A stretch of DNA of 64,000 nt, taken from NCBI RefSeq assembly GCF_000732325.1, contig NZ_BBIW01000005.1:124001-188000 (forward strand), in the 5' to 3' direction. The stretch's first letter is position 1. Each line of letters begins with the position of its first letter. The stretch is from Paenibacillus sp. TCA20. GTDB taxonomy: Bacteria > Bacillota > Bacilli > Paenibacillales > Paenibacillaceae. Made by a program: the position numbers and the translations under genes. The notes beneath the pieces are model-generated. The model did not search any database. It saw only the letters and a program-made list of their open reading frames with translations, and was not told the DNA's origin. Shown here piece after piece: positions 56,121-63,965 of this stretch.

Positions 56121-56420
56121 AATTATCTTCTCCTAGTGATTAAACTAAAGTTTCCCGTTAGTTTAGCAAGCAAGACTAATCCGGTTAGCGTAATGGTTCG
56201 CCGAGGATTGTGAAAAAGAAGACGTTTTGAGTCTTGGTACTTCCCCAAATTAGTCGACACCCTGCAAGCTCTAACCTGCGATGCAACCTTTTTAATAACA
56301 TCCATAAATTCAACTAAGAGCTGATTGTAGCTTTGTTCCAATCCAATTGACTAGGCTGATTATTTGTTTTAACATCAAGCATTCCAATTTTGCATTATCC
56401 TTAAAAACAGCAGTATAAAT

Positions 56421-57019
56421 CTATTCTTTAATTTCTTTTGCTACATTTTTTAGATAATCAATATTTACATCTTCAAAGACTGTATTTATCGTATATGCAT
56501 ATTTTTCAGAAATTAAATGAATAGCTCTTCTATATTCCCCATTAATATAGACAGCTTTAAAACCATTAATTTCTCCAGTTGTTACTTTTGCATCAGGGTA
56601 AATTCCAGAAGTATAGAATGCAACTGCTGAATCCGGAGATATATTTAATGGTACTTGCATAATATCAACAGCTGATCCACTGTTTAAAATATAGTTTGCT
56701 CTAGCTTCAAGTTGATCTTCTCCAAGCTCAGTAACATAACTTCCTAATAGTTTAACAATTGGATTATTTGTTGTTGCCCTAGAATAATTTTTGAATTAGC
56801 TAAGTCTAACGGTATATGAATTTCATCACTTGGCACTGTATTAATAGGTTTAATCGTAACATTCGTGTTTTTTTCTTGTTCATGCGAATCTTCCAAATTA
56901 GACTTCTCAGCTATACTCGTATTATATTTACCCTCTGCTGCGAAAGTTTGATAAGTATAAGTGCTTCCTCCAACTAACAATCCTGCCACAAGAACAGCAC
57001 CTACAATTTTTTTCTTCAT
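56421..57019 (-). pseudogene. Secreted protein, frameshifted near 56778
   Basis: The frame from the ATG at 57019 gives a signal peptide (KKKIVGAVLVAGLLVGGSTY) and NSKIILG, then stops after QQQIIQLLNY. One base away the frame continues ATTNNPIVKLLGSYVTELGE and joins MQVPLNISPDSAVAFYTSGI to a stop at 56421, forming a ~199-residue secreted protein. The break is at the CTAGGGCAACAACAAA segment. Family not recognised. The C-terminal domain (AVYINGEYRRAIHLISEKYA) looks like a small alpha/beta sensor-type domain. Confidence 0.65.
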
Positions 57020-57342
57020 AATTAAGTTCCCCTTTAAGTATTTTTTCCTCTAATTCCAGTATTATTATAGTCCTTATAATTTTATTAGTTATTATTAATA
57101 TAGTCAATTTTAAAGTGAAATTATATAGCATTTCGAACCTGTTTTAAGTACAGAGGCATTAATGGCAAGCTATACGAAATAAAAATCATCAGTAAAAATA
57201 CTACAAAGAATCAGACCCACAAAATCAACTTGTGGAGTTAGGATAAAGAAAAATTAATTATTCAGAAAAACATATTAACATCTAGAAAATTGTGTTTAAT
57301 TAGGTTATATTTAAACCCAACACTAATAAGGGTGGGAAATTA

Positions 57343-57764
57343 ATGAAAAACAAAAAAACTACGCCATTTTAATCGCTTCGACTTCTCTAGCTGCAATCTT
57401 ACTGGTCTCATTACCACAAGTTTATGCAGCTGATAATACTCCTGTAAACACAATAATTACTGAGAATAAAAATACACTATATATAGAATCCAATATCCAA
57501 AAGGGATTTCCTGTTCCATCCAATGCATTAAAAACTGAATCTGGTTCTTATAATGCCGATTTATTAGTAGAAAGATATGAACTTGAAGGATTAAAATTTG
57601 AGAATAGTATACCCGAAGAGTATGTTAATGAAATAGTTAAACAGGGTTGGAAAGAGATAAAAGAAGAGCAAATGGGAGGAATGAGAGTTTTTAGTAAAGA
57701 TGGCGAAAAAGTTAATATTGTTACTCAAAATGGATTTTTCCAAATTTGCAAAGAAATTAAGTAA
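57343..57764 (+). pseudogene. Secreted protein, frameshifted at an A7 run
   Basis: ATG at 57343 with GGTGGGA upstream. As written it stops after nine codons. Adding one A to the A7 run at 57352-57358 gives MKNKKNYAILIASTSLAAIL and a signal peptide ending QVYAA, followed by a ~115-residue mature part (IQKGFPVPSNALKTESGSYN; VNEIVKQGWKEIKEEQMGGM) to a TAA at 57762. The span is one base short of whole codons. Only plus-strand gene within the island. Not recognised. The gap to the divergent gene on its left (57020-57342) shows no other gene. Confidence 0.6.
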
Positions 57765-57918
57765 CCATCATTGATTTTATAAAGGAGTCAAGCTCAATTT
57801 TCACCTAACAGAGAGTCCATCTAACACTATTTGCTAGTAAACTAAATCTAACATGAAAAGATCGATTCAATAAGAATCGATCTTTTCATTTGTCCCGGTA
57901 TGTATTTATTAAACTAAC

Positions 57919-58114
57919 CTGCCCGTTAGCTTAATGAAATAGCTGTAGAATTCAGTTAGATATTTATCTAATCGGTAATCGGAACATGTTCTTGTCAATT
58001 TCGGCAATCGGTACAAGTTCTTGTCCTTGACTCGGGACACGAACTTGTACCGATAAAACAAAAAAGCCGCTAAAATAGCGACTTCAATGGGAATATGTTC
58101 TTGTCCCTCGACAA
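57919..58114. repeat. IS-end-like dispersed repeat, copy C
   Basis: Longest copy; starts with GCCCGTTAGCTTAATGAAAT like copy A. It cuts off the end of the Imm26-like gene. Confidence 0.75.
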
Positions 58115-58323
58115 TCTCCGATGTTTCAATAAGTGTTTCCGTAGGATGATCGTATACATGAATTAGATTCCATCCTCGAAGAAATACGTTAGTACTTTCT
58201 AGTTCTACTTTAATTTTTTCCATAATAGAACAAGTTTTCTTTCGTCCTTAAAGAGAACACATCGCCTACCCGTGGTTTTTTTCTGCTTTTCTTTTGTAAT
58301 AATAGTTCAGTAAACTCCTCCAT
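58115..58323 (-). pseudogene. Imm26-like immunity gene remnant (frameshift plus 3' truncation)
   Basis: ATG at 58323 with GAGGTGGG upstream, 13 bases after the toxin stop. It reads MEEFTELLLQKKSRKKPRVG and GDVFSLRTKENLFYYGK, then a stop. Removing one A from the A6 run at 58215-58220 continues as IKVELESTNVFLRGWNLIHV and YDHPTETLIETSEIV, after which repeat copy C replaces the rest. The KPRVGDVFS...YYGK pattern resembles the Imm26 immunity family. It is likely non-functional, leaving the adjacent nuclease tip without protection if expressed. Confidence 0.6.
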
Positions 58324-58336
58324 AGTATCACCCACC

Positions 58337-58738
58337 TCATTGTTTCTTAAACCACTGTTCTGCCCAATTCATAGCTGATCCATACCATGTTCGATATGTC
58401 CCAATACTTCTCATTGCGTTTTGGAATTGAGGGTTTAGATTTCTCGCATAAGTCTCAATTGCTCTCGCTTGTCTTCTTTGTACTGGAGTTTCAGTTATTA
58501 CTTCTAGTGTATCAAATCTTCCACCATGCTCTTTTGCTCTTCTCACTGTATCATTGGTTATACCCACGTACACCCTCTCTCCATCTTTAATTCCATAGTA
58601 TACATAACTATTTTTTGGACCATAAGACCAATCGCGACAAGAGTCTTGGTTATGAGTCCAAATATGCAGATTAGAGACATAGTACGTATGGAAATCTTTT
58701 ACTCTAAAATTATAGACTGATGTATGCTCTTTTTTCAC
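58337..58738 (-). CDS. Orphan HINT-GIY-YIG nuclease toxin tip (5'-truncated)
   Basis: 133 residues from a GTG. It starts with the last strands of a HINT autoprocessing domain (VYNFRVKDFHTYYVSNLHIW THN, with terminal His-Asn), which would release the toxin. A GIY-YIG nuclease follows: VYYGIKDGERVYVGITNDTV with the catalytic Arg in RRAKEHGG and Glu in RAIETYARNLNPQFQN. The Rhs/wall-binding body and most of HINT are missing, so this is a stored or decaying tip. It is followed by the Imm26-like remnant. Confidence 0.8.
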   Translation of the reverse strand: MKKEHTSVYNFRVKDFHTYYVSNLHIWTHNQDSCRDWSYGPKNSYVYYGIKDGERVYVGITNDTVRRAKEHGGRFDTLEVITETPVQRRQARAIETYARNLNPQFQNAMRSIGTYRTWYGSAMNWAEQWFKKQ

Positions 58739-58931
58739 CTCAACGTAACGGAATATAGTTATTTAGGGTATAAGATTCAAGCATTGCATGTGCGTACAGG
58801 CATATTAGAGGAATATCATACGATGGTGATGAGGGTTAAGTTCTTTGAAGGTGTACCGCCCGATTCATTCGGCACTGGGTGGAGGTAAAAGAAAGACCTT
58901 GAGGATTACCGCCCCCAAGGTCAAGTTAATA

Positions 58932-59243
58932 TTATAGTTTTGATTTAACAGCAGTAACTGATTCTTCAATATATTTCTTAAGTTCAACTACTGTGCGGCA
59001 AATTTTTTGGTATATTGGTTTTTCCCATTCAAAATCCTCAATTATCACAACTCTGAAATGTCCATCCTTAGAGAAAGAGGGAAACCATCCAATATCAATA
59101 ATAAATCTATTATCATAATTAACTTGAAATAAGTCTTCTTTCAAATTATCGAGCTGATTTTCTATTGAATCATGCTCGTCTATTTGTATATCATTATAGA
59201 CAATTTTCCCTGGCTCAAAATTAACATTTTTGAACAAAATCAT
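58932..59243 (-). CDS. Putative immunity protein of the HINT-linked toxin
   Basis: 103 residues, ATG with AGGAG upstream, starting 5 bases after the stop of the upstream toxin tip. Acidic and soluble (FEPGKIVYNDIQIDEHDSIE; NRFIIDIGWFPSFSKDGHFR; VVIIEDFEWEKPIYQKICRT). Size, acidity and position are typical of small immunity proteins. Family not recognised. Confidence 0.7.
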   Translation of the reverse strand: MILFKNVNFEPGKIVYNDIQIDEHDSIENQLDNLKEDLFQVNYDNRFIIDIGWFPSFSKDGHFRVVIIEDFEWEKPIYQKICRTVVELKKYIEESVTAVKSKL

Positions 59244-59248
59244 CGCTC

Positions 59249-59707
59249 CTATTTTAATAGTTTATTGTATTCGGCTTGAGTAATAGGATGACCGTGTATA
59301 GTCCCACCACTATACTCGACTCGAACATATTGAGTTTCGACACCCTCACTAGCCCCAATGACTTTATCGAATTTCATTACCTTCCAAGTCTTCCCATTGG
59401 TTACTTGAGTACCATTTTCCCATACGTTTCTTTCAAGTGCCTCGACGTCTGTTCCTAACACATATTTAGCAGGACCACTTTTGGTTGATATAACGGTGTC
59501 TTTCCATGTCATATTCTTTGAAGCAAAATGCTTGTAACCATGAGCGGTCCACTCGCAATTAGAATTGTGAACCCAAATCCCAAGGTCACTGACAAAGTAA
59601 GTATGGAACTCATCAACCGTCATGTTGTAAACCGTTACCTGTTTGTGTTTGTGCAACAGTTCGATGCTGTCAATCTTGAGTGTATTCCCATCACTCTGAA
59701 CAAGCAA
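59249..59707 (-). CDS. Orphan HINT-linked toxin tip (5'-truncated)
   Basis: 152 residues from a TTG inside a HINT domain: IDSIELLHKHKQVTVYNMTV, DEFHTYFVSDLGIWVHN. The toxin part follows (CEWTAHGYKHFASKNMTWKD; TQYVRVEYSGGTIHGHPITQ), rich in His and ending YNKLLK. The repeated AHGYKHF and HGHPI motifs suggest a His-based nuclease, but the family is not certain to me. The frame upstream continues as HINT (GKGWTYVKDLKVGD) to about 59760, then breaks. Confidence 0.75.
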   Translation of the reverse strand: MLVQSDGNTLKIDSIELLHKHKQVTVYNMTVDEFHTYFVSDLGIWVHNSNCEWTAHGYKHFASKNMTWKDTVISTKSGPAKYVLGTDVEALERNVWENGTQVTNGKTWKVMKFDKVIGASEGVETQYVRVEYSGGTIHGHPITQAEYNKLLK

Positions 59708-59845
59708 GTCTCCGACCTTGAGGTCTTTGACATACGTCCATCCCTTGCCTTCTACCCGTTATAGGTCGATTCAATCACTTGGTCGCCCACATGGACAAAA
59801 AGCCTTCGACCTCTGCAGCGGCTCTACCTTTCTCATTAAATTAAG
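59708..59845 (-). pseudogene. Decayed N-terminal part of the HINT domain
   Basis: Pieces of a HINT domain in changing frames: NEKGRAAAEVE, LFVHVGDQVIESTYN and VEGKGWTYVKDLKVGD. The expected HPF/HPFYV segment between the last two is missing, consistent with a small deletion. It shows the tip downstream was once part of a longer Rhs/YD protein. Confidence 0.55.
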
Positions 59846-59860
59846 GCATCTGAATACAAT

Positions 59861-59901
59861 AAAAATAACAAGGTCAGTTTAACTGACCTTGTTATTTTTT
59901 T
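59861..59901. terminator. Strong bidirectional terminator
   Basis: 19-bp perfect stem AAAAATAACAAGGTCAGTT and its inverse with a one-base loop and T runs on both strands. It ends the metalloprotease operon. Confidence 0.9.
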
Positions 59902-59906
59902 GAGAT

Positions 59907-60560
59907 TTACTTCAAATTGTACTTTTCCATGATTTGAGAATAGAATTCTTCGTACTGTTGTGACTGATCTCCAATAGATTGACGTTCTGATTCACTTTGA
60001 ATTCTGCTCACTGAATTCTCTTTATGATTGAGACTAAATTTACCCAGATTATCATTAATAATGCTGTAATCTCCAAAGGTATTTTTCATTAAGAAAATTA
60101 TACTTTGGTCACCCTTCTGAAGTTCTACATAACCATCACTTGTTAATTTAGTATCACCGTCTAAACTAACTGGCTCAATTATTGAAATTGTTTCCTGTTC
60201 TTCAGAGAATTCTTCAGGTTTCTTTAAGATCTTATCGATTTTTATTTCAGTCAAAGTATAAAAATCTTGTATTGCTCCATCATCATAATTGGTTATTACA
60301 TGCTTTCTGTTTTCAAAAGTTTCAGTCGGTGTTCCAACAATAATTAATTCCGCTACTTGATCAAGATTATCGACAGTATTAAAACGAATTGAATTTGTGC
60401 TAATAGAAACAGTATTTGAATAAGTAGGTTCTTCTACTAAACTCGCTCCTGTATCTACTGAATTTGTATTTGAATTCATGTTTAAAGTCCACACAAATGT
60501 AGACAAGATAATAACTAGTAAAATTGAAAAGAAGATTATATTTCGTCGATTTCGTATCAT
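59907..60560 (-). CDS. Membrane-anchored protein of unknown function
   Basis: 217 residues, ATG with AAAGGATGAGG upstream. One N-terminal membrane segment (NIIFFSILLVIILSTFVWTL), then an extracytoplasmic Ser/Thr/Asn-rich linker and a beta-rich domain (LDQVAELIIVGTPTETFENR; LTEIKIDKILKKPEEFSEEQ; LQKGDQSIIFLMKNTFGDYS). It starts 20 bases after the metalloprotease stop, so the two are co-expressed. The role, perhaps inhibitor or cell-surface partner of the protease, is inference. Confidence 0.75.
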   Translation of the reverse strand: MIRNRRNIIFFSILLVIILSTFVWTLNMNSNTNSVDTGASLVEEPTYSNTVSISTNSIRFNTVDNLDQVAELIIVGTPTETFENRKHVITNYDDGAIQDFYTLTEIKIDKILKKPEEFSEEQETISIIEPVSLDGDTKLTSDGYVELQKGDQSIIFLMKNTFGDYSIINDNLGKFSLNHKENSVSRIQSESERQSIGDQSQQYEEFYSQIMEKYNLK

Positions 60561-60580
60561 TTTTTCCTCATCCTTTCTAC

Positions 60581-61171
60581 TTAATTACCCCATTTATTTC
60601 TAATAGAAATAATATCGTAAGATGTCGGGCCAATATTTTGAACTCCCTGTCTCATAACTGAATTTATGGTTGAGTTATCCGGAACATGATCTTGTGCTAA
60701 AGAATGTCCAATTTCATGAGTAGCATTTGAGACAATTTGTTGGCGAGTAAGTCCGAATTTCTCTATATTATTATGATATATTGATACATTACTATAGGCC
60801 CAGGTCTCATTCGCAGTTGCTGCAATGTATCCCCCTGTACTTGTTCTTTTAAATCCTTCTTGCTGACCAAGCCGAGTTGCTATAGAAGTTACACCTACAT
60901 AATATTTATCCGGCGTTCCATTTGCATTCAATACTCTAGTAATATTCACAGAATCTGCCGTGTCGTTCCAGCTAAAACGAGCATCATCATAAGCTGATAC
61001 ATATCCATATGAGCTAACTGACTCTGTATAATAAGCTGTGAAATTTGCACTCGGTCGTCCACCTGAAAAAGAAAGTGCAGTTGCCTCTACAGAAAAAAGG
61101 GAGGACGCTAAAGGAATAGAAACAAGACACAGTATGAGTTTTCTTATTGTTTTTTTGTTTGTACTTAACAT
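60581..61171 (-). CDS. Secreted matrixin-like zinc metalloprotease
   Basis: 196 residues with a signal peptide (KLILCLVSIPLASSLFSVEATA). Metzincin signature NATHEIGHSLAQDHVP (HExxHxxGxxH-like; Gly of the consensus replaced by Gln) and a Met-turn in NSVMRQGVQN. The size is that of a bare catalytic domain without propeptide or C-terminal targeting. It would cut extracellular proteins. Upstream there is a palindrome in the promoter region. Linked to a membrane-anchored protein gene. Confidence 0.88.
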   Translation of the reverse strand: MLSTNKKTIRKLILCLVSIPLASSLFSVEATALSFSGGRPSANFTAYYTESVSSYGYVSAYDDARFSWNDTADSVNITRVLNANGTPDKYYVGVTSIATRLGQQEGFKRTSTGGYIAATANETWAYSNVSIYHNNIEKFGLTRQQIVSNATHEIGHSLAQDHVPDNSTINSVMRQGVQNIGPTSYDIISIRNKWGN

Positions 61172-61221
61172 AAAAACACCCTTTCTAAAGTATTATGCAA
61201 AATTTATTTCTTGGAACCAGT

Positions 61222-61250
61222 ATTGTAGAACCCCCCTCCTTTTCTACAAT
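61222..61250. promoter_or_regulatory. Palindrome upstream of the metalloprotease gene
   Basis: ATTGTAGAA / TTCTACAAT (9-bp arms) around an 11-base pyrimidine-rich spacer on the plus strand, about 50-80 bases before the start. Candidate operator. Confidence 0.45.
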
Positions 61251-61310
61251 TTTACAATAATATAAATATATTATAAATAGAAAACGTTTTCAACTAGTAA
61301 ATAGATTTTT

Positions 61311-61387
61311 ACGAACTTATACCGATAACATAAAAAAAGTCACTAAAATAGCGACTTTCAATGGGAATATGTTCTTGTCCCCCGACA
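61311..61387. repeat. IS-end-like dispersed repeat, copy D
   Basis: Short copy (CGAACTTATACCGATAACAT ... TTTCAATGGGAATATGTTCT, ending CCCCCGACA) forming the 3' boundary of the orfA fragment. Confidence 0.75.
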
Positions 61388-61814
61388 TTAAACGTTCCTG
61401 TTCACGAACCCAAGCGTACACCTGCTGATAAGATACACCGTACTTTTCCATCGCTTTTTGATAATCCAAATTATTAGCGATTGTATATTGTGCAATTTCA
61501 ATGCGTTCTTCAAAAGTTGTTTTACGTCCTTTGTTCATATGAGATAGTGCTTTTCCCTTACGTGTAGATTTCAATTCTATCTCATTAGTATACTTGATAG
61601 CAGCAAGCTTCAATTCCTTTGAATATGATTTCCACGTATTCGATTCTTTTAACCCATCCAAACCATCTGCTTCATATTTTCTTATCCAATCCTTAACCGT
61701 ACCCTTGCTAATTCTAAGCTGTTTTGATTCATAGTTTGGATTTGACCTACGTTCAAGACAACGCTGAACGGCTTGTAATTTTACTTCTAAGGAAATAGGA
61801 CTTCTTTTTGACAT
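61317..61814 (-). pseudogene. Truncated IS3/IS150-type transposase OrfA
   Basis: From the ATG at 61814: two helix-turn-helix units, SPISLEVKLQAVQRCLERRS...LRISKGTVKDWIRKYEADGL and RKTTFEERIEIAQYTIANNL...YGVSYQQVYAWVREQE. After MSGDKNIFP the frame runs through repeat copy D. The leucine-zipper end of OrfA and all of OrfB (DDE) are absent, so it is inactive. Confidence 0.85.
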
Positions 61815-61880
61815 TAGAAAAACTCCCATCATTGTAGCGGTAGAAGTTTTTTTCTACTATCTACTATGATGGGAGCATAT

Positions 61881-61915
61881 CAACTTTCAATGGGAATATG
61901 TTTTTTCCCCGACAA
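61881..61915. repeat. IS-end-like dispersed repeat, copy E
   Basis: CAACTTTCAATGGGAATATG followed by T run and CCCCGACAA; directly repeats the core of copy D on the other side of orfA. Confidence 0.65.
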
Positions 61916-61939
61916 ATCGCAAGTGGCTCTAAGGCAATA

Positions 61940-62581
61940 CTATTGAGATAAATGATTCTGGGCTTTTCGGAATAAAGAAAGCTTCGATTTTTTGTCTTGT
62001 TCCGAATTAAGTGGTTCAGTAAACATTTTCAGCCCTTCATCTGTTACAGCATTTTTATCTAAAGCATAATCAAGAGTTTTAAATGCCTTAATATCGATTA
62101 ACATTGTTATTTCTACTGGCTTTAATTTATTTCCTGCCCTAACAATTTCCCGACATTTGAAAGCGGCTGACTCTTTGATAAATGCTTTACTTGAAAAAAT
62201 CTTTTCTATAATTTCAAGTTGCTTTAAAGAAATAATGTCGCTCTTCAATGCATTGATAAACAAACTTTCAACAGCAAGGAATTTATTTTGAGAGTATTCA
62301 TTTAACATTGCCTGCATAAGTTCATTTGAAAGAGAATCCAATCCAGATAGACGATGATAAAAATACGACCATACTAGATGTTCTTTTAAATGAGGATGTA
62401 TAGTCATTTTGTCTAAAACTGGATGCAAACGATTAATTGCTTGTGGTGATAACACTCTGTGCAGACCCAACTGTTCATTCAAATCCATACATCCAAGTAG
62501 CTGATTTACTTGAAGTACCAAGTCATCACCTTGAATATGATTACCTTTCAATAGGGCAATCATTTCTTCTGTTGCTTTCAC
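61940..62581 (-). CDS. Putative immunity protein (helical repeat type)
   Basis: 213 residues, GTG start with AAAGGTGG upstream, beginning 33 bases after the toxin stop. All-helical and leucine-rich (IALLKGNHIQGDDLVLQVNQ; HLKEHLVWSYFYHRLSGLDS; LVESLFINALKSDIISLKQL-like), resembling HEAT/ARM-type repeats. Not a family I can name. Position after an Rhs tip suggests immunity. Confidence 0.6.
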   Translation of the reverse strand: MKATEEMIALLKGNHIQGDDLVLQVNQLLGCMDLNEQLGLHRVLSPQAINRLHPVLDKMTIHPHLKEHLVWSYFYHRLSGLDSLSNELMQAMLNEYSQNKFLAVESLFINALKSDIISLKQLEIIEKIFSSKAFIKESAAFKCREIVRAGNKLKPVEITMLIDIKAFKTLDYALDKNAVTDEGLKMFTEPLNSEQDKKSKLSLFRKAQNHLSQ

Positions 62582-62614
62582 TTAAAGAATACACCACCTT
62601 TATTATTATTAACA

Positions 62615-63475
62615 TCACCTGTACTTATTTGGATTATTGTACCTATACCATTTCATAATTTGCGAGATTGAACTTCTTATTTGTGCTCGATACTGGGTTA
62701 CAAGCAATGATTGAGCCCTATTTAATTCCGGTTCACCTTCAATTGGTTTACACATTTTGTCCAACCCTTACCACATTCCCTTTATTGTCTATTACATGTA
62801 CATGACCTGCAGGCATGGTCATTGCTATGGTAATAATGTTCAATATATCCAAAACTATTTTTTCCAATATAACTTGGCGGCAGCTCAGCAGCATAAGCTG
62901 TTGGCATAAATGAATCCCATATTTTATCCCAAGCGTTCGATCCAGGCTCAACTATTTGAACCTTTATCCTCACACCAATTGCTTTTCCACTTTGAAGTAT
63001 AAAGCTTGCATCACCAATATAACAATCCACATAAGAACATGCATTATTACGGATTCGATCGTTTGCCTTCTCCAATCTTAGTTGCATTTCCTTTTGTTTC
63101 GATACACATGTACTATTATTACAATATTTCTGGATATACCTTTGAATTTCTCCCCACATTTTGGAGTTGTTTTCGAGTTGCGGATTGTTTATTAATCCGT
63201 CATAGCCACTATATGAATCTACGTAACAACCAGCATCCCTACCAGCTACACACATACCACTGAGGTCTATATGAATTAACGGATTATTGAGCACGTAAGT
63301 ATACATATTCAGAGTTATAGGATCATTGAGTTGCCCTTCATACGTATCCTCATTAATAAAACGCCCTATATTCGGATCATACCAGCGAGCCCTCCGATAT
63401 TGGAGATTGGTCGAGGAGTCCCAATACTCTCCTGCATCATTAAGTCATCGCCATTATATCAATTTTACTCTTGAT
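62615..63475 (-). pseudogene. Decayed orphan Rhs C-terminus with toxin tip (two frameshifts, core deletion)
   Basis: Rhs core remnant YNGDDLM joined directly to GEYWDSSTNLQYRRARWYDP, then GRFINEDTYEGQLNDPITLN and NNPLIHIDLSG; about 100 residues present in the other copies are missing. The tip (CVAGRDAGCYVDSYSGYDGL ... YIEHYYHSNDHA) shifts frame near 62815 into PAGHVHVIDNKGNVVRVGQN and again near 62765 into KPIEGEPELNRAQSLLVTQY, ending RYNNPNKYR at 62615. Both shifts are single-base. Restored, the end reads GHVHV...GQNGKPIEGEPEL, a toxin-tip pattern known from other Rhs proteins. It is non-functional as written. Confidence 0.7.
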
Positions 63476-63543
63476 CTGGAGTGTACTCCAAGTTGTATCA
63501 TTATCAGTATGCAAGTAAATTCCACTTCTTGGAGGCGCGAAAT

Positions 63544-63933
63544 ATGGGAGTTCAAAAACTGGAGCATGTAGGCGTAGTCGTGAGAAGCATCGACGAAAGC
63601 TCTGCATTTTACGAGAAAGTGCTCGGCATGGAGCTTAAAGAAATCCGTCAGCCTAATCCTAACGTACGTCTTGGATTTTTAGGTTTTCCCGGGGAAGCGA
63701 ATCTCATCATCGAGCTGGTAGAAAGAACAAATTCAGAGCTTCCAAACGAAGGAACCGTGAACCATATTGCCTTTACGGTAGAGGATGTCGAACAGGAAGC
63801 AGCTCGGATTGCAGAGCATGGCGTAGCTTTTATTAACGAAAAAATAGTAACGTTGGCGGACGGAACCAGATTCATATTCTTCCAAGGGCCGGACGGAGAA
63901 CGCTTAGAATTGTATCAACCGGCCTCTGCTTGA
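63544..63933 (+). CDS. VOC family (glyoxalase/bleomycin-resistance-like) protein
   Basis: 129 residues from the ATG at 63544 with GGAGGCG upstream. Two beta-alpha-beta-beta-beta units: VQKLEHVGVVVRSIDESSAF YEKVLGMEL-type first half and GTVNHIAFTVEDVEQEAARI second half, with metal ligands in LEHVG (His), IIELV (Glu), VNHIAF (His) and ERLELYQ (Glu). A full ligand set suggests a glyoxalase/dioxygenase-like enzyme. It marks the right edge of the Rhs island. Confidence 0.9.
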   Translation: MGVQKLEHVGVVVRSIDESSAFYEKVLGMELKEIRQPNPNVRLGFLGFPGEANLIIELVERTNSELPNEGTVNHIAFTVEDVEQEAARIAEHGVAFINEKIVTLADGTRFIFFQGPDGERLELYQPASA

Positions 63934-63965
63934 GTTAGAATGGGAAGATAAGGAGGTGCAGCAAA

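Noticed and set aside
56123..56341. 72-residue minus-strand frame
   Set aside because: No ribosome site of note, no family, and it runs through the CTAACGGG intergenic motif; probably non-coding or a remnant.
57909..58223. A separate 104-residue gene
   Set aside because: Its first ~38 residues are the shifted-frame end of the Imm26-like gene and the rest is translation of repeat copy C.
58739..58931. Gene between the two HINT-linked cassettes
   Set aside because: Only short frames with stops; possible transposase or Rhs scraps but nothing I could identify.
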